Virus record (IMG/VR): IMGVR_UViG_3300005435_000045
Location: 1-26,315 of that record
Direction: 5' to 3' (one strand)
Length of the DNA stretch: 26,315 nt
Origin: a virus
Below, in pieces: positions 1 through 6,029 of the stretch. The notes beneath the pieces were generated by a model. It was not told the DNA's origin, made no database searches, and was given only the letters and a program-made list of their open reading frames with translations. Every line of letters starts with the position of its first letter. The first letter of the stretch is position 1. A program made the position numbers and the translations under genes.

Positions 1-5
1 CAAAT

Positions 6-50
6 TGGCGCGCCCGGAGAGATTCGAACTCCCGACCACCTGGTTCGTAG
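6..50 (-). tRNA. 3' fragment of tRNA-Arg(ACG); phage attachment-site core
   Basis: On the minus strand this reads anticodon loop CTACGAA (50-44), the 3' side of the anticodon stem, variable loop, T arm with TTCGAAT, the acceptor 3' strand CGGGCGC, discriminator G and an encoded CCA (8-6). The anticodon ACG makes it arginine. Homology stops at the anticodon loop: bases 51 onward cannot form the 5' side of the anticodon stem, so no D arm or 5' acceptor strand is present. A tRNA 3' half copied this way is the usual crossover region of tyrosine-recombinase phages. The intact tRNA should lie at the other end of the element. Bases 1-5 are either host DNA or, if this is attP, the other phage end. 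Confidence 0.85.
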
Positions 51-126
51 ATAGACGGTGAAATCCTAAGTGTCTGATTCTGCGGATTTTGCCTGTTCCT
101 TGTCCACCGCGCCGTTGCTGGACCGC

Positions 127-141
127 GCTGCACCGTGCAGC
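127..141. repeat. 15-bp perfect palindrome beside the attachment site
   Basis: GCTGCAC-C-GTGCAGC is a perfect inverted repeat with a one-base centre, about 80 bp inside the attachment-site core. Its place suggests a binding site for a recombination accessory protein or a regulator. The function is inferred from position only. Confidence 0.4.
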
Positions 142-145
142 ATCG

Positions 146-165
146 AGTCACGCAAAAGTCACGCA
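146..165 (+). repeat. Direct repeat AGTCACGCA x2, candidate integrase arm-type sites
   Basis: AGTCACGCA occurs at 146-154 and again at 157-165, an 11-bp period of about one helical turn. Tyrosine recombinases of phages bind short direct repeats of this size in the arms flanking the core, and the pair lies about 100 bp from the tRNA core. It also lies just upstream of the Shine-Dalgarno sequence of the first gene. The role is inferred. Confidence 0.4.
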
Positions 166-176
166 CGGGAGGCTAT

Positions 177-422
177 ATGGCTTTGACACCACTCGCTGAG
201 ATGAACCTGAAGATCGAAGTGCTGGAAGCCGTGGTCACGGCCATGATCTACAGGAGAGCGGAACAGGATGGGTCTGCGGACAAGGCGGAGGCCTTCGTAA
301 AGGACCTGGAGGGCGAGAGCTTTGAGGTTTTGAACGATGGGACACCACGAGACCCGGAGCGTGAGAAGCGCCTTATAGCGCTCCACGAGGGGTTCTTTAA
401 GGGGGTCCGGAACGCTCTATAG
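177..422 (+). CDS. Small phage protein of unknown function (81 aa)
   Basis: I do not recognise this protein. The start is placed at ATG 177 because GGGAGG lies at 167-172, four bases upstream; a GTG at 135 would extend the frame through the direct repeats and has no comparable ribosome binding site. The product is soluble and charged, with predicted helices and no signal peptide, membrane segment or cysteine. It is the first gene inside the attachment site and points away from it, on the same strand as the following toxin-antitoxin pair but about 100 bp upstream. This is a typical accessory position at a prophage end. Codon use looks like that of its neighbours. Confidence 0.7.
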   Translation: MALTPLAEMNLKIEVLEAVVTAMIYRRAEQDGSADKAEAFVKDLEGESFEVLNDGTPRDPEREKRLIALHEGFFKGVRNAL

Positions 423-470
423 GCGGCGGGGTTCTGGCGGGGTCTGGGGCAGGAGGGGCTAAAAATAGTT

Positions 471-505
471 GTGGAAAGTGGCAATTTCCACTAGACAAAT
501 GGAAA
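471..505. promoter_or_regulatory. Candidate HigA operator (inverted repeat)
   Basis: GTGGAAA (471-477) and TTTCCAC (485-491) form a perfect 7-bp inverted repeat around a 7-bp centre, and a third TGGAAA half-site lies at 500-505. The repeat abuts the -35 hexamer and the third half-site falls in the promoter spacer, so a bound dimer would block RNA polymerase. HigA-type antitoxins repress their own operons through such palindromes. The assignment rests on sequence symmetry and position. Confidence 0.55.
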
Positions 506-520
506 GGGATGCTTTACACT
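492..520 (+). promoter_or_regulatory. Sigma70-type promoter of higBA
   Basis: TAGACA (492-497) and TACACT (515-520) are separated by 17 bp, a good match to the sigma70 consensus. The expected transcription start falls around 526-528, at or just before the higB ATG at 528. There is no purine-rich ribosome binding site between the -10 box and the ATG, so the toxin message may be leaderless. Confidence 0.6.
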
Positions 521-527
521 GTATCCC

Positions 528-815
528 ATGATAAAGAACTTCAAACACGCTGGCCTAGAGGCTTTCCACCGCAGCGGTAAAAAAGGTGGTATCGACATGG
601 AGCACGCCAAGAAGCTCAACAAGCAACTGGCGCTCCTGGAATCAGCCACCGGCTACCACGACCTGCGGGGCAAGGTACCCCCAGGCTGGCAGCTCCATAT
701 GTTGAAGTGGAAGCTCAAGGACCACTGCTCCATGTGGGTGAGCGGGAACTGGAGGCTCCTATGGCGCTTCGAGGGCTCCGACGTGGTGGACCTAGACTAT
801 ATCGACTATCATTGA
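528..815 (+). CDS. higB: HigB-type toxin (RelE superfamily mRNA interferase)
   Basis: HigB toxins are small RelE-fold endoribonucleases that cleave mRNA on the ribosome and are neutralised by HigA encoded just downstream. The 95-residue product has the family opening MIKNFKHAGLEAF and the later segment LRGKVPPGWQLHMLKWKLKDHCSMWV-SGNWRLLWRF, followed by the short VVDLDYIDYH tail. The length is normal. The start at 528 is fixed by alignment to the family opening, although the promoter -10 box ends only eight bases upstream and no Shine-Dalgarno sequence is visible. The toxin-before-antitoxin order is typical of hig systems. In a prophage it probably acts in maintenance or anti-phage abortive infection; that role is inferred. 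Confidence 0.9.
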   Translation: MIKNFKHAGLEAFHRSGKKGGIDMEHAKKLNKQLALLESATGYHDLRGKVPPGWQLHMLKWKLKDHCSMWVSGNWRLLWRFEGSDVVDLDYIDYH

Positions 816-827
816 GAGGTGAGAAAA

Positions 828-1121
828 ATGTCCCGCATGCACAACCCCCCGCACCCTGGCGTACTCCTCGCGGAGTACCTTGAGCCAACCGGTCTCACGC
901 AAGGCGATGCCGCCGACCGGCTCGGTATCAGTCGCCAGCAGCTCGGCGCCGTCATCAACGGCCGCGCCAACATCACTCCGGAGATGGCCGTGCGTCTCGC
1001 CCTGGGTTTCGACACCAGCGCGGAACTCTGGCTCAATATGCAGATGCTCTATGACCTCTGGCTCATCGACCAGGCTGGTCTGCCCAAGGTGAAGTTGCTT
1101 ATTTCCAAGGATGCGGCTTAG
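828..1121 (+). CDS. higA: HigA-type antitoxin, XRE-family helix-turn-helix
   Basis: This is the antitoxin and autorepressor paired with HigB. The family signature MHNPPHPGVLLAEYL near the N-terminus is followed by a Cro/C1-type helix-turn-helix (LTQGDAADRLGISRQQLGAVINGR) and a helical C-terminus with the typical segment SAELWLNMQMLYDLW. I chose ATG 828, which has AGGTGA at 817-822 five bases upstream; a GTG at 819 overlaps that site, and ATG 837 is also possible. The gene begins 12 bases after the higB stop, so the two are co-transcribed. Its TAG (1119-1121) overlaps the TAA of the convergent kinase gene (1118-1120). Confidence 0.92.
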   Translation: MSRMHNPPHPGVLLAEYLEPTGLTQGDAADRLGISRQQLGAVINGRANITPEMAVRLALGFDTSAELWLNMQMLYDLWLIDQAGLPKVKLLISKDAA

Positions 1122-1735
1122 GCAGCCTTCGCCGCCAGCGCCATCTTGAGGCGCGGCACCAGCACCGACCTGTCCCCGTCGTTCGCTATCTCGGCATCCA
1201 CCAGCTCGCGCGGCAGCGGCTTGTCGCTGACATGCGTGTTCACGGCCTCGACCCCGGGACGGTGGACGCGCACCACGGCACCGCCTTCGCTGTGTATCCA
1301 TTCGGCCTCGTTGAGGAAGCGGACGCTGCAGTTCACCAGGCCAGGCGCGCCGGCGGCCAGCTTCTCGCGGTAGAAGTCGCGAGCGCGTTTGACCCAGTAG
1401 TCCGGATCCTGCTCACGGCGGTACTCGGTGCCCCACCACTGCAGGATGTCGCGCGGTGCGTTGGCGGCAGCGGGCTGGACCCGCATGGCCGCGCACCGGT
1501 TCACGAAGTCCGCATCCCGGCAATTCAGCATCGCCAGGAGCTGCGTCGGCCGCTCCTTGTTCGGGCGGTGCTGCAGGTACTCGATGGAGATCGAGAACGC
1601 CTCCGAGACCTCGCGGTACAGCGCGTCGGAGAACGAGAACTTGATATAGCCCAGCACCCGGGCCAGCTCGTCGCCAAGCGTGTCTTTACCCGCGCCGGCG
1701 AAACCAGCGGCGCCAATCAGCTTTGGAATCGACAT
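1118..1735 (-). CDS. Deoxynucleoside monophosphate kinase-like P-loop protein
   Basis: The 205-residue product opens with a Walker A motif of the form GFAGAGKDT (residues 11-19), characteristic of phage dNMP kinases and related adenylate-kinase-fold enzymes. These phosphorylate dNMPs to dNDPs and so feed phage DNA synthesis. The central part (WWGTEYRREQDPDYWVKRA) and the later SVRFLNEAEWI segment fit the substrate-binding and lid regions of this family. The start at 1735 has AGGAGGT about seven bases upstream. That ribosome binding site lies inside the end of the upstream membrane-protein gene, so the two overlap by 50 bp. It is the last gene of the leftward late operon and converges on higA, sharing stop-codon bases. 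The exact substrate cannot be read from sequence. Confidence 0.8.
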   Translation of the reverse strand: MSIPKLIGAAGFAGAGKDTLGDELARVLGYIKFSFSDALYREVSEAFSISIEYLQHRPNKERPTQLLAMLNCRDADFVNRCAAMRVQPAAANAPRDILQWWGTEYRREQDPDYWVKRARDFYREKLAAGAPGLVNCSVRFLNEAEWIHSEGGAVVRVHRPGVEAVNTHVSDKPLPRELVDAEIANDGDRSVLVPRLKMALAAKAA

Positions 1736-1976
1736 TGAAATACCTCCTATGCAGGTACATGCCGGCCATGCAGCCCAGCGCGCCGCCGATGCCGGTGGAA
1801 AGCCATATCCAGCCGCCGGTCCTGGCGATGTGGACGATTAGGAACGCGTCGCACCAGCCCATGGCCATCGAGACTGGCGTCACCAGCCAGTAGTTGCCGC
1901 GCATGACGGTCTGTTGCTGGAAGGCGCGGAGGAAGACGTAGACGGTGCTGGTGAGGAAGGCAGAGAGATAGATCAT
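1686..1976 (-). CDS. Small phage inner-membrane protein, unknown function
   Basis: The 96-residue product has three hydrophobic stretches: an N-terminal segment beginning MIYLSAFLTSTVYVFL, a central one around TPVSMAMGWCDAFLIVHIA, and a third around WIWLSTGIGGALGCMAGMYL. A basic tail (DWRRWFRRRG) probably faces the cytoplasm. The start is placed at ATG 1976 because it overlaps the stop of the upstream phosphoesterase gene as ATGA, implying translational coupling; a GTG at 1985 is less likely. Similar short membrane proteins of unknown role occur in several phages. Its position downstream of the lysis genes leaves room for a holin-related role, but nothing in the sequence proves one. Confidence 0.75.
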   Translation of the reverse strand: MIYLSAFLTSTVYVFLRAFQQQTVMRGNYWLVTPVSMAMGWCDAFLIVHIARTGGWIWLSTGIGGALGCMAGMYLHRRYFNVDSKADWRRWFRRRG

Positions 1977-3553
1977 GCCCGCCACCGGCCGCCGACCACG
2001 TTGAGCAGGCTGCGCTTGCCATTGGCGTAGATGACGCAGTGCGTCTGGAGCCAGCTGCTGGGGCCGTGGTTGTATTCAAGCCTCAGCCTGGTGCTGGTAC
2101 CGACCGAGTACGCGCCTTCCTTGATGCCTGGCGTGTGGCTGTGGCCGCTGATGGTCTTGGCGCCGATCTTGTTGAAGGCCGAAAGGCTGCCGCGTGCACC
2201 GTTCGCGCCCTGGTCGCCGTGATAGCCCACCTCGATGCCGGCGATACAACAGCTTTCGTCACGCTTCAAGAAGCGGGTACGGTCTATGCACCGGAGCTTG
2301 CGGGCACCCCACCACGCGAAGGGGTCGAAAGTCGTGGCGCCACCTGGCGTCATCTTGGTCGCCTTGGCCATGGCGTTGAAGGTCTCGGCCCAGATCATCA
2401 GGTTGGTCGGATCTTGGCGCGGGTCGAAATCCTCCTCGACCCAGCGGCGGAAGTGCTCGTGGTGGTTGCTGGCGACGACGATGTTCTGCACGCCCTTGGG
2501 CGTGTGGCGGTCCATGTAGGCGAAGGTGATGTCCAGTTCCTTCGCGACATCGTTCATGCCGGAGAGGTACTTGGCTAGGTTCGTGAAGGCCTTCTTGCGG
2601 TGGTGGTGGCTGCCGCTGTAGAAGTCCAGCACGTCATTCCACACCAGCTTCTTGGGGCGCAGCAGCTCCACCATGCCCTTGGGACCGAACGTGGCCCTGG
2701 TGACATTGGGGTCGGTGAAGATGACATGGGTATCGCCCATGGACAGGGCTTCGGCGGGAGGCGCCTGGCGGCTGCCGCGCGGCGTGTAGAGGCGGTCCAG
2801 GTCTATGAAGCTGCCGTCTGGTGTGGCGTTGATCTGGCGCGGATAGAAGGTATTGCCGTCCACCTCGATCACGGCTGCGCCAAGGCTGTGGTGGAACTCG
2901 CCCTTCTTGCCTGCCTTGGTCTCTGTGTAGTTCTTGCGGGTGCATGCGCCGGTCGTGATCAGCAGCTTCGCCATCTTCTCGTGCGGGGTCGCCACCGGCA
3001 CGACCTCGATCTTGGAGTGGCCCAGCACCGCGCTGCGGCTGCCGCTGATGGTCTCGAACCCAGAAAGGGGGTTGACGGCCGTGGGCTGCGTCTTGATGTC
3101 GGCCAGGACCGTGATGTTCCGGTTCAGGTCCAGGCGCTTGTCCAGCAGGTACTTGACGACCGGCTTGTCCCACCAGTCGTCGTTCTTGTCGGCCTTGGAA
3201 TGGATGCTGGTGGGATTGCGGTAGCGGTACGGGATGACGATGAGGTGGGCGCGGTTCTCGCGGCAGTAGCGCTCGAGGGCGGCGAAGAAACCGGCGTGTA
3301 CAGGCGTGGCGTTCTGAGCCGAGGTGATGACGAAGCGACGGCGCTTAGTGGAGCGCAGTCGTTTCAGATAGGGGGCGGTGTCGAGGGGTATTGGCTTGTC
3401 CGCATCCAGCATCTGCAGGGCGCGGTGGTAGCGGTTGGACAGGGTGTTCCTGGGTATCCCCAGGGCCCTGGCCGCAGGCAAGATGCCGCCATAGGCCTTG
3501 ACGGCTGCGACTGCTTGGGCGGCTTGTTCCGGTGTGACTGATGCCTGGGCCAT
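1973..3553 (-). CDS. Metallophosphoesterase-like phage protein with N-terminal helix-turn-helix
   Basis: The 526-residue protein joins two parts. Residues about 8-46 form a helix-turn-helix of the Fis/homeodomain-like kind (PAARALGIPRNTLSNRYHRAL). The rest carries the dispersed metal-ligand motifs of a calcineurin-like phosphoesterase: GDTH (273-276), a candidate second Asp in VWNDVLD (304-310), NHHEH (363-367), HGDQG (445-449) and GHSH (470-473). These ligands normally bind two divalent metals and cleave phosphoesters in nucleic acids or nucleotides. A DNA-binding module fused to such an enzyme suggests a nuclease, perhaps acting on host or incoming DNA. A relationship to the T5 A1-type pre-early proteins is possible but not demonstrated. 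Its Shine-Dalgarno AGGAG overlaps the end of the upstream gene. Confidence 0.75.
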   Translation of the reverse strand: MAQASVTPEQAAQAVAAVKAYGGILPAARALGIPRNTLSNRYHRALQMLDADKPIPLDTAPYLKRLRSTKRRRFVITSAQNATPVHAGFFAALERYCRENRAHLIVIPYRYRNPTSIHSKADKNDDWWDKPVVKYLLDKRLDLNRNITVLADIKTQPTAVNPLSGFETISGSRSAVLGHSKIEVVPVATPHEKMAKLLITTGACTRKNYTETKAGKKGEFHHSLGAAVIEVDGNTFYPRQINATPDGSFIDLDRLYTPRGSRQAPPAEALSMGDTHVIFTDPNVTRATFGPKGMVELLRPKKLVWNDVLDFYSGSHHHRKKAFTNLAKYLSGMNDVAKELDITFAYMDRHTPKGVQNIVVASNHHEHFRRWVEEDFDPRQDPTNLMIWAETFNAMAKATKMTPGGATTFDPFAWWGARKLRCIDRTRFLKRDESCCIAGIEVGYHGDQGANGARGSLSAFNKIGAKTISGHSHTPGIKEGAYSVGTSTRLRLEYNHGPSSWLQTHCVIYANGKRSLLNVVGGRWRA

Positions 3554-3554
3554 C

Positions 3555-3866
3555 CTAACGCTCCTTCCCGATGAGGCGTTCGATGTAAGTGGCGAGACCT
3601 GGGTTATCGCGGAACACGGCCGTGAGGCCCTGCGCGAGCGCGGTGACAGCGCGTTCTTCGGTGGTGCGATCAGGCAGACGGAAGTCCGCCCAGATCGCGT
3701 GGAAGAGTTCGTGGAGCACGGTGTCGACGACGATGCCCGGAGACTGCGGGTCGTCGATGCGGATGACGCCGCGGTCCAGGTTCACGCGGCCATAGTCCTT
3801 GGGCAGGTACTGACGCACGACCTTGTAGCAGCGCCGCCCAACCTTGAGCCGCTTCAACTCAGCCAT
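3555..3866 (-). CDS. Small HExxH zinc-metalloprotease-like protein
   Basis: The 103-residue product contains VLHELFHAIW with the zinc-binding signature HExxH (H52, E53, H56), followed by acidic residues E70/E71 that could supply the third ligand. The fold is probably a minimal zincin-like domain of the kind found in phages; substrate and activity are unknown. The start is well supported by CCGGGAGA five bases before the ATG. Its stop lies one base before the start of the phosphoesterase gene, so the two are co-translated. It lies between the spanin genes and the phosphoesterase. It could process a phage or host protein, but this is inference. Confidence 0.75.
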   Translation of the reverse strand: MAELKRLKVGRRCYKVVRQYLPKDYGRVNLDRGVIRIDDPQSPGIVVDTVLHELFHAIWADFRLPDRTTEERAVTALAQGLTAVFRDNPGLATYIERLIGKER

Positions 3867-3886
3867 GGATTCTCCCGGAGCGTTGG

Positions 3887-4273
3887 TTACGGCTGGTCTC
3901 GGACCCAGTCCTGGCAGTCCTGCAGCTGGCTCACCGCGGACTGGTAGAGCACGCCCGCGGTGTTGTGCAGGGTCAGCAAGATCTGGGCCTGGCGGTCGTC
4001 AATGGCGACGATGCGTCTGGACTTGGCGGTGATCTCGGCGAAATCAGGAGGCGGCTGACGCTGCAGGTCTATCTCGAGCTGGATGCGCTCCAGCGACAGC
4101 GCGTCGTACTCAGCGGTGATGAACGGCAGGTGATCCGGTACCTGCAGCAGGCACAGGGTCGGCTTGGCTCGAAGCCCCGTGGGGGTCCGACCCAGCGTCC
4201 CAAAGCACCCGGAACTGAGGGTCAGCCATAGCGCTAGGACACACAACAACACGAGTCGCAGCAGCAGGCGCAT
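3887..4273 (-). CDS. Outer-membrane spanin subunit (Rz1-like lipoprotein)
   Basis: The product is a 128-residue lipoprotein. A hydrophobic signal (MRLLLRLVLLCVLALWLTL) is followed by a lipobox ending SSGC with the modified cysteine at residue 23. The mature part contains a proline pair and a helical region (LSLERIQLEIDLQRQPPPDF). The start at 4273 has GAGGAG nine bases upstream; longer upstream readings of the frame lack a signal peptide. It begins inside the preceding inner-membrane spanin gene in another frame and continues past its end, the classic Rz/Rz1 arrangement. The mature protein is longer than most Rz1 proteins. Together with its partner it would fuse inner and outer membranes in the last step of lysis. 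Confidence 0.75.
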   Translation of the reverse strand: MRLLLRLVLLCVLALWLTLSSGCFGTLGRTPTGLRAKPTLCLLQVPDHLPFITAEYDALSLERIQLEIDLQRQPPPDFAEITAKSRRIVAIDDRQAQILLTLHNTAGVLYQSAVSQLQDCQDWVRDQP

Positions 4274-4529
4274 GGGACGTATCTCCTCGGGTCGAAGCGG
4301 AAGGCTTGAAGTTCTGTATGCGGTCCTGGGTGGTCTGGCCGCCGGCGCGGACCGCACCGATGCGCGTCGCTGCGGCGATGTCCCGGGTCTGGGTCCTGGT
4401 ATTGGCATGGCCCACCTGCGTGTCGCGGGTCTCGATGGCTTTGGCGGTGCCGTAGCTCTCTCGCCACATCTCGACGCGCATGCCGACGAGCAGCGCCAGG
4501 ACCACCAGCAGTACGGTGAGTCGGTTCAT
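4110..4529 (-). CDS. Inner-membrane spanin subunit (Rz-like)
   Basis: The 139-residue protein starts with a single membrane anchor (MNRLTVLLVVLALLVGM) followed by a hydrophilic periplasmic domain rich in charged and polar residues, as in Rz-type i-spanins. Near its end it has ADPQFRVLWDAG, resembling the C-terminal DPEFxRLxNDA-type segment of other phage i-spanins. The start at 4529 forms an ATGA overlap with the stop of the upstream gene and has GGGAA seven bases before it. The lipoprotein partner starts within this gene in another frame. The two proteins form a periplasm-spanning complex. Confidence 0.75.
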   Translation of the reverse strand: MNRLTVLLVVLALLVGMRVEMWRESYGTAKAIETRDTQVGHANTRTQTRDIAAATRIGAVRAGGQTTQDRIQNFKPSASTRGDTSHAPAAATRVVVCPSAMADPQFRVLWDAGSDPHGASSQADPVPAAGTGSPAVHHR

Positions 4530-4849
4530 GTGATGTTCCCGTTGGTGACAAAGCCGTGCCATTCGCCCGGGTACTTGCCGCCGGCCGTGACGTCGATGGA
4601 GGGCGTGATGGTCAGGTCTTCCAGGCTGGTGCCGGCGGCGTTCCAGCGCGGTGCCGGACGCTCCTCATCTGGCACGCCTTTGCCGGCGAACCAAATCAGG
4701 ATGCTGTGGGTTCCGACGCTGCCGCCGTTCTTGTTCCAGCACGCCGGGCACAGCAACATCAGGCCCTGCGCTTCGGCGAAGGTCTCGACTCGTTTCAGAC
4801 CATTGGGGACGTGACGGACGAACTCAGCCTCGAGCTCGGCAAGCCTCAT
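4526..4849 (-). CDS. DUF6527-like putative zinc-binding phage protein
   Basis: The 107-residue product contains CPACW (C34, C37) followed by GSVGTHSILIWF and ends with a WHGF motif (W97-F100). This combination matches the DUF6527 family of short phage proteins, whose cysteine and histidine residues suggest a zinc site; no function is established that I know of. The start is placed at 4849 because it overlaps the endolysin stop as ATGA; a TTG at 4867 would add six residues. It sits between endolysin and spanins with 4-base overlaps on both sides, so it is made together with the lysis proteins. Confidence 0.75.
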   Translation of the reverse strand: MRLAELEAEFVRHVPNGLKRVETFAEAQGLMLLCPACWNKNGGSVGTHSILIWFAGKGVPDEERPAPRWNAAGTSLEDLTITPSIDVTAGGKYPGEWHGFVTNGNIT

Positions 4850-5472
4850 TGCTTCACCGCCGAGCAATCAATGGAGCCGCCCCACAGTGCGTATGCGGGT
4901 TGGAGGACCAAGAGGATCCTGAGGGGGTAGCCGCGGTTTTCTCGGGCTGCGGCCGGCGCCCGGTTCGTAAAAAGCGCGGTGGCACCGAACCAGCGTGTGG
5001 GGTCCGCGCCCTTCGACCTGGCCAGCACCTGATCGCGATAGACCCAGCCCAAGCCGCCGTTGTAGGCCGAGAGCGCGAAGGCCATGTGGTCACAGTCGGT
5101 TGCGGCTTGCGTCTGCTGCCACAACTGGAAGTCATAGGTGACCAGCGCGCGGATGGCCCACGCCGGGTTATAGGGGTCGGCTTGGCCCAGCGTCTTGGGA
5201 TAGGCGCCGGAGATCCAGGCCGCTGTGCCCGGCGTGAACTCGGCCAAGCCATCGGCCACCGAGCTGTGCGCTGCAGGGTTCCAGCCGCTCTCCTGCTGGA
5301 TCTGAGCGCCGAAGGTTGCCACCGGGGCATCCATGCCCCACACCGCGCGCGCCTCGCCCAGGAGTTCGCGATGGTAGCGGTGAGCCGCCGGCGGCACGTC
5401 GGCGCCAGCCCGCTGTGGCGTTACCACGAAAAGCAGCGCCCCCAGCACCAGCAAGACCAGGTGACGGCGCAT
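4846..5472 (-). CDS. Endolysin: secreted lytic transglycosylase (SLT-like)
   Basis: The 208-residue protein carries the goose-type/SLT lysozyme signature: catalytic Glu in QQESGWNP (E61), then GLAEFTPGTAAW (75-86), NPAWAIRALVTYDFQLW (102-118) and ALSAYNGGLGW (133-143). Such enzymes cleave the MurNAc-GlcNAc bond of peptidoglycan. Residues 1-25 form a Sec signal peptide with a likely cleavage after AGA, so export would not strictly need a holin; retention as a signal-anchor form is also possible. The gene follows the holin stop without a gap and ends in an ATGA overlap with the next gene. The ribosome binding site is weak, so translation is probably coupled to the holin gene. Confidence 0.88.
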   Translation of the reverse strand: MRRHLVLLVLGALLFVVTPQRAGADVPPAAHRYHRELLGEARAVWGMDAPVATFGAQIQQESGWNPAAHSSVADGLAEFTPGTAAWISGAYPKTLGQADPYNPAWAIRALVTYDFQLWQQTQAATDCDHMAFALSAYNGGLGWVYRDQVLARSKGADPTRWFGATALFTNRAPAAARENRGYPLRILLVLQPAYALWGGSIDCSAVKQ

Positions 5473-5706
5473 CTATATACCCAGCGTCATGCCGAGGATG
5501 ACGGCTGCCAGCACGATCGCGCGGGCGGTGTCGTCGCTCAGCGGTGACAGGAAGCGGCGCTCCAGGATGGAGCCGAACACCACGGCCACCGCGACCAGCA
5601 GCAGCTTGTAGGCCAGCACCGGCAGCTGGGCCGGAGCCATGTGCCAGACCAGGGCGAGCAGCAGCAGGCCGGTGGCGTACCACTCGGCGAGACGGGGCAT
5701 CTTCAT
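5473..5706 (-). CDS. Putative holin
   Basis: The 77-residue product has hydrophobic segments at about residues 11-27 and 28-46, and a third at 60-77 ending ILGMTLGI, separated by the charged loop ERRFLSPLSDDTAR. Size, membrane topology and position directly upstream of the endolysin gene fit a phage holin, which forms inner-membrane lesions that time lysis. The TAG stop abuts the endolysin ATG. I recognise no specific holin family, so the call rests on topology and context. Confidence 0.7.
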   Translation of the reverse strand: MKMPRLAEWYATGLLLLALVWHMAPAQLPVLAYKLLLVAVAVVFGSILERRFLSPLSDDTARAIVLAAVILGMTLGI

Positions 5707-5715
5707 GTGAGGTCC

Positions 5716-5961
5716 TCAGTGGCGGGAAAAGAATTCAGCCAAGGCGGTGCCGGCGGCTCCGACCAATCCACCCAAGGTGCTGTAGGTGGCCAGGCGGCGG
5801 TTCTCCGACCGCTTCTTCTCGTCCTTGGCGCCCTGTTCGACGTTGTGGGCCGCGAGCATTGTCTTCACGTCCGCCTTGATCTCGGAGACATCGGCTTGTA
5901 GCGATGGGACAGCGGTTTCCAGCACGGCGATACGCTCCGCGAGGGTCTTGTTGGGGGGCAT
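5716..5961 (-). CDS. XhlA-like membrane-associated protein, lysis accessory
   Basis: The 81-residue product begins with a heptad-rich coiled coil (LAERIAVLETAVPSLQADVSEIKADVKTML) followed by a basic linker and a C-terminal hydrophobic segment (YSTLGGLVGAAGTALAEFF). This is the layout of XhlA-type hemolysin/holin-associated proteins encoded before holins. The start at 5961 has GGAG about five bases upstream. It is the first gene of the leftward lysis block and begins about 70 bp from the divergent plus-strand gene at 6030, so promoters for both directions may lie between them. Confidence 0.7.
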   Translation of the reverse strand: MPPNKTLAERIAVLETAVPSLQADVSEIKADVKTMLAAHNVEQGAKDEKKRSENRRLATYSTLGGLVGAAGTALAEFFSRH

Positions 5962-5973
5962 GGATGCTCCATT

Positions 5974-6001
5974 TCTGGACGTGTCGTGGCAGTGCTATTC
6001 T
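5974..6001 (+). promoter_or_regulatory. Possible promoter for the plus-strand exported-protein pair
   Basis: TCTGGA (5974-5979) lies 16 bp before TATTCT (5996-6001), the latter preceded by TG at an extended -10 position. It would start transcription around 6008, ahead of the gene at 6030, which needs its own promoter because both flanking blocks run leftward. The match is moderate. Confidence 0.35.
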
Positions 6002-6029
6002 TCCGGCCGTTCCATAACCGGAGAGCACC

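Noticed and set aside
1-134. Complete tRNA at the left edge
   Set aside because: Only the 3' half is present; bases beyond 50 cannot form the anticodon, D or acceptor 5' strands.
4234-4551. Minus-strand 105-codon frame inside the spanin genes
   Set aside because: It is Arg/His-rich without a signal or membrane segment; the two other minus-strand frames here carry the spanin features.
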